Shown one piece after another: positions 1-5,181 of a stretch of 5,181 nucleotides of DNA (its first letter is position 1; each line of letters starts with the position of its first letter). The stretch covers positions 1 through 5,181 of the forward strand of contig JANQST010000399.1 of assembly GCA_028279155.1 (NCBI GenBank), written 5' to 3'. Both the position numbers and the translations under genes were made by a program. This stretch comes from Cyclobacteriaceae bacterium. Its GTDB lineage: Bacteria > Bacteroidota > Bacteroidia > Cytophagales > Cyclobacteriaceae. The notes beneath the pieces are model-generated. The model made no database searches, was not told the DNA's origin, and saw nothing but the letters and a program-made list of their open reading frames with translations.

Positions 1-1029
1 GGATTTAACCTTGAAAACCTGTGGGTGATTCAGCCACCCCGTTTGATGGCAAGCGACTCTTCTTTCAAAACTAAACTCAACACCTTCAAGAGTTTGCTAC
101 GGGCGGACCCACGTATCACAAGTATTACATCCAACCAACGCACACCCGGCCAACAACTGCAAGTTGAGTACTCCGTCAGGGTTGGAGCGACGGAACAGAC
201 AGCATCTTACCTGTTTGTCGATCAGGACTACATCGCGACATATGGAATGGAGCAGATTGCAGGCAGAGATTTTGAAGCCCATGATGTGACTGCAAGATTT
301 GGAGAGATGCGGCAGGCCATCGTTAACCGGAAGTGGCTGGAAGCGTTCGGGTATGAAGATCCAACTGATGTAGTTGGCGCAGAAATGCAGCTTTTTGGTT
401 TGAACTTAAAAGTTATTGGTGTTGTGGAAAACTACCGACAGGAGTCACTGCTACATGACTTTCAACCGACTATCTTACTCCCGTACGTAAATTCAAACAA
501 TCAAATCGTCGTCCAAACCACTGCCGCTCCAGAGACATGGCTGGAAACCATTCATGAAAGCTATGAAGCGGTCTTTCCTGGAAATTCATTCGAATACCGG
601 CATTTAGCATCCGAATACCAATTACAGTACGCCTCAGTCTATTCAGCTAGTCGATCACTTGGGTTGTTCACCTTGCTGACCATAATTATGGCACTATTTG
701 GTATGGTCGCTCTTTCATCTTTGAATCTCCTGTCCCAAATACGAGCGATGAGTATTAGAAAAGTCTTAGGTGCTTCGGCATCATCACTTTATAGAAATGT
801 TATTAAGGTATATATCAAGACCTTGGCAGGTGCATTTGTCATCACCCCACCAGCTATTTACTTACTTTCGGAGAGCTGGATGAAGCAATTCGAGTCCAGC
901 ATAGAAGTAGGACCAATTCATTACCTCATTCCATTTGTTATCTTGATGACAGCCATAATCATCACCTTGATACTTATCAGTCGCAAGGTCATCGCCATGA
1001 ACCCGGTTGAGGTGCTGAAGGGAGAGTGA
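1..1029 (+). CDS. FtsX/MacB-type ABC transporter permease, C-terminal part (5' end outside window)
   Basis: The frame is open from base 1 to the TGA at 1027-1029, giving 342 residues with no start inside the gene proper. The GTG at 25 is internal: the residues before it (GFNLENLW) continue the family motif seen after the fifth membrane helix, where the next gene has GIKTNSLISI. By alignment with that neighbour about 450 N-terminal residues are missing. Residues 1 to about 215 form the second extracytoplasmic MacB-like domain, ending its core with IGVVENYRQESLLHDFQPTI. Three membrane helices follow at about 219-242, 272-290 and 308-327. The cytoplasmic coupling segment SIRKVLGAS lies at about 251-259, and the tail MNPVEVLKGE is typical of the family. 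The family works as the membrane subunit of ATP-driven machines that export or extract substrates by transmitting motion to the periplasm; the substrate cannot be read from sequence. No ATPase is visible. GC content in sampled 60-base lines is about 43-48%, higher than in the next gene. Confidence 0.93.
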   Translation, partial: GFNLENLWVIQPPRLMASDSSFKTKLNTFKSLLRADPRITSITSNQRTPGQQLQVEYSVRVGATEQTASYLFVDQDYIATYGMEQIAGRDFEAHDVTARFGEMRQAIVNRKWLEAFGYEDPTDVVGAEMQLFGLNLKVIGVVENYRQESLLHDFQPTILLPYVNSNNQIVVQTTAAPETWLETIHESYEAVFPGNSFEYRHLASEYQLQYASVYSASRSLGLFTLLTIIMALFGMVALSSLNLLSQIRAMSIRKVLGASASSLYRNVIKVYIKTLAGAFVITPPAIYLLSESWMKQFESSIEVGPIHYLIPFVILMTAIIITLILISRKVIAMNPVEVLKGE

Positions 1030-1105
1030 GAAGAGGAGCACAAATAAAATATATGACCTAAGTATGTTTTTAATTCACAATTGTCCGATTTCGAATAATA
1101 TCTTC

Positions 1106-1117
1106 TTCGAATTCGAA
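1106..1117. repeat. Perfect 12-bp palindrome TTCGAATTCGAA
   Basis: This is a perfect palindrome made of two adjacent TTCGAA hexamers. A third TTCGAA lies upstream at 1090-1095. It sits in the 187-base spacer between the two permease genes, about 100 bases before the ATG of the second. Such a site could bind a dimeric regulator, but no function is known. No strong terminator hairpin with a T-tract is seen after the first permease, so the two genes could be cotranscribed, or the second could have its own promoter here. Confidence 0.4.
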
Positions 1118-1216
1118 CAGTGCACGAATAAAAATACCTCTCTAACGGCTTTCTGAGTGGTTGTGAGATTCTGCATCATAATTGTAGATGACAGGAAAGA
1201 CCTAATTGTACCACTC

Positions 1217-3580
1217 ATGATACGCAGTTATATTAAAATGGCGCTACTAAGCATTGCGCGTAATAGAGTAAATAGCGTTATTAATATAGTCGGACTTACA
1301 GCTGGCTTCTTCTGTGCTTTATTGATCTTCATCTTTGTTCAAGATGAACTTAGCTACGACAGCTTTCATAATGATGCTCAGAGAATATATCGAGTCTCTA
1401 GAGAATACAAAGCCAATGGCTATGACATAATTGCCGATTTTCCTGCAGCGATGAAATCAGAAATGAAAAGTAGTATTCCTGGAATTACACACATTTCAAG
1501 ATACAAGATGGTGGAAAATGTTTCAGTATACCATCAGCTCAACGCATTCAAAGAAAGTGGTATAGGATATGGAGACCCAGAATTCCTTGACCTTTTTAAG
1601 TTTCCTCTAAAGTTTGGAGATAAAGAAACAGCGCTCTTGAATCCAAAGAGCGTAATTCTAACTTCCGAAATAGCAAAAAAATACTTCAATGAAAATAATC
1701 CAATAGGCCAAACAATATTAATTAACAAAGAAAATTTTACAATTACCGGTGTGTTCAAAAAAATCCCTACAAATACACACTTTAATTTTTCAATGCTGGC
1801 CTCTTTTAATACAATTGAAGATGATAACAACTCATGGGTAGATTTTCCTATCTATCCTATCTACTTGAAGATTGATAGAAATGTTACAATTGAAAATGTA
1901 GCGAATCAAATAAAAGAAATTTATCTAACTCATTTTACAGAAATCAAAGAGCTTTCAGAACTGAAGGTTACTAATAGGCAGTTGGAGAATGTTTATTTCA
2001 ACTTACCAAGAGCAGACTCAAATCTTCATGGGAGTGTGAAGTATATTAAGTTGTTTTCTACGATAGCCATTTTCATATTACTTGTAGCTTCTATCAACTA
2101 CATTAATTTGGCTACTGCTCAAGCATCAAAGAGATTCAAAGAAGTAGGAGTAAGAAAAACTTCTGGTGCATTTAGAAGTCAGTTATTCACTCAGTTTATG
2201 ATTGAATCGGTTATGATAGCATTTGCTTCTGCAATTTTATCAATTGGCCTTATAGAATTCGCATTGCCAGGTTTCAACAACCTCACAGGAAAAACTTTAG
2301 ATCTCAATTTATTTAGAGTGGATATTTTTCTAGGATTATTAGGTATTGTGATAATTTCAGGATTGTTGGCAGGTATATATCCAGCTATTGTATTAAGTAG
2401 CTTCAGCCCCTCTACTGTTTTTAGAGGTACTGGCATTGGAGTTAAATCCAAGGCCAAAAATTTAAGAAAAGGATTGGTTGTATTTCAGTTCATTTTAACA
2501 GCTGGACTTATATTCTGTGCTTCCGTATTTAATGACCAATTTAGTTACTTGCTGAATCGCGGTACAGGAATTAAAACTAACTCCTTGATCTCAATTCGAT
2601 TATCAGAAAATCTCCAAGAGAATTTTAGATCTTTTAAGAACGAATTAGTTAGTATCCCAGAGGTCACTATGGTAACCAATGGTAGATTTTTGGAGGGTTC
2701 CTTATCGATTACATTCTACGAGCAACCGGAAAACGGACCAAAACTAGCTGGCGATGCTATCGCATACTTAACGACTGACAAAGATGTAATTGAAACCTTA
2801 GGTTTTGAGCTGCTAGAAGGAGAAAGTTTCAATGACCTTAATGAAAGCACTAATTCCAATTCAATAATAGTCAATCAAAAGACGGTAACAAGTTTTGGGT
2901 ATGGTTCTCCTGCTGAAATAATTGGCAAACAAATACCAGTATTAAACAAGAATTATAAAATAATCGGTGTTGTTAACGATTTTAATAACTCATCAGCGAA
3001 ACAGAAAATTCTACCGACTGCAATTATGCTTAGCGAAACTGGAGATACGCAGGCGATTCTTAAAATTAATTCGTCCAACTATGCTAGAACAATTGCCTCT
3101 TTAAAGTCTGTTTGGAAGGAATTTGAACCATATACACCATTCGAATTCAAAGCAATGGATGAAAGCATTGTAAGGATGTATAAGGTGGAACACAACCTAA
3201 GAAGATTATTTGCAATATTTTCAACAATCGCAATACTGATTTCAAGTTTGGGACTTTATGGATTGATCATATTTACAATTGACAGAAAAAGAAAAGAAAT
3301 TGGAATTAGAAAGGTTTTTGGCGCGACCATCAAACAGGTTATAAATTTGATTGGCAAGGATTATTTATGGCTTATTATGAGTGGCGTTGCTATAGGTATT
3401 CCTGTTTCATGGTACTTCATGAAGCAATGGTTGGAGAACTATACAATTAGGATTGAAATGGGACTATTGCAAGTTTCGTTTACCGTGGCAATAACTATAC
3501 TAATAACTTTATTTACTGTCACAAGAAAATCAGTTCTTGCAGCAAAATCTAATCCTATTGATACAATAAGGACTGAATAA
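1217..3580 (+). CDS. FtsX/MacB-type ABC transporter permease, complete (787 aa)
   Basis: This is a full-length permease of the large Bacteroidetes type with two repeats of membrane and extracytoplasmic parts. The ATG at 1217 is chosen because MIRSYIKMALLSIARN is the classic family N-terminus. An in-frame GTG at 1157, directly after a TGA, would add 20 residues unlike the family. AGGA at 1193-1196 is too far from the ATG to act as a ribosome site. Helix 1 is at about 20-41. A MacB-like periplasmic domain runs from about 43 to 275, and helices 2-4 lie at about 278-301, 328-350 and 370-394. Helix 5 at about 420-438 opens the second half, with a second periplasmic domain at about 440-660. Helices 6-8 lie at about 664-687, 712-735 and 750-769. 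Coupling motifs are EVGVRKTSGA (about 309-318) and EIGIRKVFGA (about 694-703), and the tail is NPIDTIRTE. Substrate and ATPase partner are unknown. Base composition is AT-rich (sampled lines 22-35% GC) compared with its neighbours. Confidence 0.95.
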   Translation: MIRSYIKMALLSIARNRVNSVINIVGLTAGFFCALLIFIFVQDELSYDSFHNDAQRIYRVSREYKANGYDIIADFPAAMKSEMKSSIPGITHISRYKMVENVSVYHQLNAFKESGIGYGDPEFLDLFKFPLKFGDKETALLNPKSVILTSEIAKKYFNENNPIGQTILINKENFTITGVFKKIPTNTHFNFSMLASFNTIEDDNNSWVDFPIYPIYLKIDRNVTIENVANQIKEIYLTHFTEIKELSELKVTNRQLENVYFNLPRADSNLHGSVKYIKLFSTIAIFILLVASINYINLATAQASKRFKEVGVRKTSGAFRSQLFTQFMIESVMIAFASAILSIGLIEFALPGFNNLTGKTLDLNLFRVDIFLGLLGIVIISGLLAGIYPAIVLSSFSPSTVFRGTGIGVKSKAKNLRKGLVVFQFILTAGLIFCASVFNDQFSYLLNRGTGIKTNSLISIRLSENLQENFRSFKNELVSIPEVTMVTNGRFLEGSLSITFYEQPENGPKLAGDAIAYLTTDKDVIETLGFELLEGESFNDLNESTNSNSIIVNQKTVTSFGYGSPAEIIGKQIPVLNKNYKIIGVVNDFNNSSAKQKILPTAIMLSETGDTQAILKINSSNYARTIASLKSVWKEFEPYTPFEFKAMDESIVRMYKVEHNLRRLFAIFSTIAILISSLGLYGLIIFTIDRKRKEIGIRKVFGATIKQVINLIGKDYLWLIMSGVAIGIPVSWYFMKQWLENYTIRIEMGLLQVSFTVAITILITLFTVTRKSVLAAKSNPIDTIRTE

Positions 3581-3610
3581 TATTTTTTTGGCTGTTCACA
3601 TTAAGTTGTA

Positions 3611-3626
3611 GAATGGCTATCCATTT
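3611..3626. terminator. Possible weak bidirectional terminator hairpin between convergent genes
   Basis: AATGG (3612-3616), loop CTAT and CCATT (3621-3625) form a five-pair stem, extended by one G-T pair to 3611/3626. It lies in the 52-base gap between two convergent stop codons. On the plus strand a run of six T lies about 10 bases further on (3637-3642), inside the end of the opposite gene. On the minus strand the T-tract is missing. A separate T-run (3583-3589) directly follows the permease stop but has no clear stem. The stem is short and not GC-rich, so this is a weak call. Confidence 0.3.
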
Positions 3627-3632
3627 GGTGGT

Positions 3633-4205
3633 TTACTTTTTTACTCCTGCCACCTCCTTTCTTACCTCAGCAATTACAGCATCCATTTCCTTTTGGAACT
3701 TGGCTACCTGCATTTTTTTGGCCGTCAAAAATGCTGTAAGAAATGCCGTCACAAAAGTGGCCAAGATAGCTGTTACGATATCTACGATCGTGAATCGCCA
3801 GGCAATTGTGCCAACAGTGCCTAGAAGCGTAGATTTTACGTCACCAAGTTCTGAATCAACTTTGTCAAAGGTTTTGTCCAGACGTCCTTCCGCCTTACTC
3901 ACTTGATCATCTAATCGGTCTTCTAAGCCAGACAGCTTTGAATCCATCCGATTCTCCATATCGGAGACTTTGCTGTCCAACCGTCCAATTTGATCATCTA
4001 TTTTGGTTTCATACTTTTCCAGTTGGTCGTCAAGCTTGTCTTCATAGCGTTTCAAAACATCATCTAATTCTTTCTGTAGTTCTGCAACGATTTTTTTTGT
4101 ATTGATCAGTTGATCGGGTTTTTCATCCGTATCCCTTGTAATTGCTGAAGCTGAGAATCCTACGATCATTGCTAGAGTAATAACTAAAATTTTCATGTGG
4201 TGCAT
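3633..4205 (-). CDS. Exported membrane-anchored protein with hendecad coiled coil (190 aa), family not recognised
   Basis: The product starts MHHMKILVITLAMIVGFSASA, a good signal peptide with likely cleavage after about residue 21. Met4 (ATG at 4196) is an equally good or better start, since it puts Lys right before the hydrophobic core. A short polar stretch follows, then a highly charged helix at about 38-127 made of seven 11-residue repeats (46-122). A Gly-containing linker (about 128-135) leads to one membrane helix at about 138-162, followed by KK and a 28-residue charged helical tail. With the signal removed, the coiled coil should lie in the periplasm and the tail in the cytoplasm, which agrees with the lysines after the helix. 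No catalytic motif is seen. The order of coiled coil then membrane anchor resembles DUF1640/CCDC90-type proteins, but only as an analogy; those lack this signal peptide and tail. It is convergent with the permease and divergent from the thioredoxin gene. The gene is very likely real; the function is unknown. Confidence 0.85.
   Translation of the reverse strand: MHHMKILVITLAMIVGFSASAITRDTDEKPDQLINTKKIVAELQKELDDVLKRYEDKLDDQLEKYETKIDDQIGRLDSKVSDMENRMDSKLSGLEDRLDDQVSKAEGRLDKTFDKVDSELGDVKSTLLGTVGTIAWRFTIVDIVTAILATFVTAFLTAFLTAKKMQVAKFQKEMDAVIAEVRKEVAGVKK
3720..3794 (-). other. Predicted transmembrane helix of the coiled-coil protein
   Basis: Residues about 138-162 are an unbroken hydrophobic stretch with a small internal TAFL-TAFL repeat. 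It is bordered by Trp136-Arg137 on one side and Lys163-Lys164 on the other. The pair of lysines after the helix favours a periplasm-to-cytoplasm orientation. Confidence 0.75.
3840..4070 (-). repeat. Seven tandem 11-residue (33-nt) hendecad repeats within the coiled-coil gene
   Basis: Residues 46-122 divide without gaps into seven 11-residue units beginning ELDD, KLDD, KIDD, KVSD, KLSG, QVSK and TFDK. Position 2 is always hydrophobic (L, L, I, V, L, V, F), and position 9 is always hydrophobic or Tyr (Y, Y, L, M, L, L, L). Position 8 is Lys or Arg in six units and position 10 is Asp or Glu in six. The repeat shows at the protein level and has diverged at the DNA level. Eleven-residue periodicity is typical of straight or slightly right-handed coiled coils, unlike the usual heptad form. 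Confidence 0.8.
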
Positions 4206-4217
4206 TCGGTTAAATTG

Positions 4218-4248
4218 TTGAAAATATGATTGCCTAAAAGGCTTTCAA
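4218..4248 (-). promoter_or_regulatory. Two-part inverted repeat in the leader of the coiled-coil gene
   Basis: An outer pair TTGAAA (4218-4223) / TTTCAA (4243-4248) encloses an inner pair GCCT (4232-4235) / AGGC (4239-4242) with a three-base loop. An unpaired stretch of eight bases lies on one side. It ends about 12 bases from the start at 4205, so it could fold in the 5' leader of the mRNA or serve as an operator. The pairing is read from sequence; the role is a guess. Confidence 0.3.
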
Positions 4249-4275
4249 ACCTGATTTAGTTTTTGATGGGGTGAA
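4246..4275 (-). promoter_or_regulatory. Possible Bacteroidetes-type promoter of the coiled-coil gene
   Basis: On the minus strand CAGGTTTG (4246-4253) matches the Bacteroidetes -7 consensus TAnnTTTG at five of six fixed positions. TTC (4273-4275) lies 19 bases further upstream in place of the -33 TTG. It would give a leader of about 35 bases. Both elements are imperfect, so this is only a candidate. Confidence 0.22.
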
Positions 4276-4308
4276 CATCAGATTTGAAGGTAGTTGAAAT
4301 CATAAGGA

Positions 4309-4325
4309 AAGAGAATATTTCTCTT
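4309..4325. promoter_or_regulatory. 17-bp interrupted palindrome in the divergent intergenic region
   Basis: AAGAGAA (4309-4315), spacer TAT and TTCTCTT (4319-4325) form a perfect seven-base inverted repeat. It lies near the middle of the 228-base region between the divergent coiled-coil and thioredoxin genes, about 104 bases from one start and 109 from the other. No T-tract follows on the plus strand, so it does not look like a terminator. An operator is possible; no regulator is identified. Confidence 0.35.
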
Positions 4326-4380
4326 AAAAAATTGTGAAGAGCGATAAATGTAATTGACTGCTTTATTTGTTAGCTAAAGG

Positions 4381-4412
4381 TTGAACAACAAGTAGTTACG
4401 GTAGCTCGTTTG
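4381..4412 (+). promoter_or_regulatory. Possible promoter of the thioredoxin gene
   Basis: TTG (4381-4383) lies 21 bases before CTCGTTTG (4405-4412), which keeps the TTTG part of the -7 consensus TAnnTTTG but not the TA. This would start transcription about 15 bases before the ATG. An alternative -7 site, TTTATTTG at 4362-4369, has only one mismatch but lacks a well-placed TTG upstream. Neither is strong. Confidence 0.2.
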
Positions 4413-4433
4413 GTAATAGATTAAATTGTGTTT

Positions 4434-5181
4434 ATGAACCGACTCATAACCCTTGGACTGCTTGTAAGTTGTTGTTTCCAATCTTTTTCCAACGAACCTA
4501 CCATCAACTTCTCCACAAAATCCTACCAGGAGGTTTTGAAAATCGCCCGAGCTCAAAAGAAACCTGTCTTTGTGGATTTTTATACTGAATGGTGTGGGCC
4601 GTGCAAAATAATGGAAAAGGAAGTTTTTGTTGATCCCGAAGTAGGTGCATTTATGAATGAAAATTTCATTGCAATTCGCATAGATGCTGAAAAGGTGGAA
4701 TCCGCACTCATAGCCAATCATCAAATCGAGGTATTTCCAACACTGGCTTATTTGACCAATACCGGGAAATTGGTTTTCAAACAGGAAGGACCAGTTGATA
4801 GTGATATTTTCCTGCAGCAGGCTAAGGATTTAGTCAATCAAAAAGTGCATAGTGAAGAGTATGCCAAACGTCCTAAGAATGCTGAAGTAGTTTATAACTA
4901 TACTAGATCGCTAAAAATGACCAATCCACAAAAGGCGAATCGGATTGCTTTGAAATACCTTAAGGAGGAGGGAGAGAAGAAATGGAAGAATTCTGAAAAC
5001 TGGCGAATCATCAATGAACAAGTGCTGGGAACAAATCTGATATCCTTCAAGAAGGTGCTGGCAAATGCGGAAATTCAGAAACAATACCCGGAAGAACTAA
5101 AGGGTTTTACAAACCGAGGGGTGGATGATTTGATTAAGAGAAGCCTGAGAAGTTCGAATCCATATAGCTTGAATCAGGCTA
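4434..5181 (+). CDS. Exported thioredoxin-fold protein with C-terminal helical extension (3' end outside window)
   Basis: The reading frame from the ATG at 4434 stays open for 249 residues to the window edge. Residues 1-20 (MNRLITLGLLVSCCFQSFSN) are an export signal. LVSC at 10-13 fits a lipobox, so the protein could be a lipoprotein anchored at Cys13, but the hydrophobic core is short and ordinary signal peptidase cleavage near residue 20 is also possible. The thioredoxin domain spans about 25-135, with active site WCGPC at 53-57 (Cys54, Cys57) after VFVDFY, and the cis-proline Pro102 in VFPT. These residues support disulfide reduction or exchange in the periplasm, and the domain looks closest to the Thioredoxin_7 type common in Bacteroidetes. 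From about 136 on, the chain is charged and probably helical, without cysteine; it makes the protein more than twice the length of a bare thioredoxin. Partner proteins are unknown. No Shine-Dalgarno sequence precedes the start. It is divergent from the coiled-coil gene. Confidence 0.9.
   Translation, partial: MNRLITLGLLVSCCFQSFSNEPTINFSTKSYQEVLKIARAQKKPVFVDFYTEWCGPCKIMEKEVFVDPEVGAFMNENFIAIRIDAEKVESALIANHQIEVFPTLAYLTNTGKLVFKQEGPVDSDIFLQQAKDLVNQKVHSEEYAKRPKNAEVVYNYTRSLKMTNPQKANRIALKYLKEEGEKKWKNSENWRIINEQVLGTNLISFKKVLANAEIQKQYPEELKGFTNRGVDDLIKRSLRSSNPYSLNQA

Noticed and set aside
25..27. GTG at 25 as the true start of the first permease
   Set aside because: The frame is open to the window edge and the codons before it encode a conserved part of the family, so the gene begins upstream of the window.
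97..282. Minus-strand ORF of 61 aa inside the first permease
   Set aside because: It is short, antisense to the periplasmic domain of the permease and without features of its own.
1157..1216. GTG start at 1157 giving a permease 20 residues longer
   Set aside because: The extra residues do not resemble the family N-terminus, whereas ATG at 1217 begins the conserved MIRSYIKMAL motif. The GTG simply follows an in-frame stop.
1534..1830. Minus-strand ORFs of 98 aa (here) and 88 aa (2191-2457) inside the second permease
   Set aside because: Both are antisense to conserved permease coding sequence and have no supporting motif.
3583..3589. T-run right after the permease stop as an intrinsic terminator
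   Set aside because: No convincing stem precedes it; the sequence before it is coding and does not form a stable hairpin.
3613..3906. Plus-strand ORF of 97 aa opposite the coiled-coil gene
   Set aside because: It lies wholly antisense to the C-terminal half of a gene with a signal peptide, regular repeats and a membrane helix. Its own translation shows no recognisable domain.
3840..4070. The 33-nt periodic region as a CRISPR or DNA-level tandem repeat
   Set aside because: Units are not near-identical in nucleotide sequence and there are no spacers. The periodicity comes from the protein hendecads.
4374..4724. Minus-strand ORF of 116 aa overlapping the thioredoxin gene
   Set aside because: It is antisense to a clear WCGPC thioredoxin domain and its translation resembles no protein family; it is a shadow frame.

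Overview
The window looks like chromosomal DNA from a member of the Bacteroidetes, probably the Cytophagales or a related lineage; this is inferred from protein style, not from a marker gene. The supporting points are large FtsX/MacB-type permeases of the roughly 790-residue, eight-helix kind that this phylum carries in many copies, no convincing Shine-Dalgarno sequence at any start, AT-rich leaders, and a periplasmic thioredoxin with a long C-terminal extension.

Layout. Positions 1-1029 (+) hold the C-terminal 342 residues of one FtsX-type ABC permease, cut by the left edge. Positions 1030-1216 are a 187-base AT-rich spacer with a perfect TTCGAATTCGAA palindrome. Positions 1217-3580 (+) hold a second, complete permease of the same family (787 residues). 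After a 52-base convergent spacer, 3633-4205 (-) encodes a small exported, membrane-anchored coiled-coil protein built on seven 11-residue (hendecad) repeats; I do not recognise a named family. Positions 4206-4433 are a 228-base divergent intergenic region with two inverted repeats and weak promoter-like sites. From 4434 (+) to the right edge runs an exported thioredoxin-fold protein with a WCGPC active site, truncated by the window end.

How the genes relate. The two permeases are same-strand paralogs and presumably act in macrolide-exporter/LolCDE-like (type VII ABC) machines that need an ATPase partner, which is not in this window. The second permease is visibly more AT-rich than the first, which suggests a different history. 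The coiled-coil gene and the thioredoxin gene are divergently transcribed and share one intergenic control region. Nothing in the sequence links them functionally to the permeases.

No RNA gene, CRISPR array, insertion sequence or phage gene was seen. The least explained object is the hendecad coiled-coil membrane protein. I do not see a clear new multi-gene system here.
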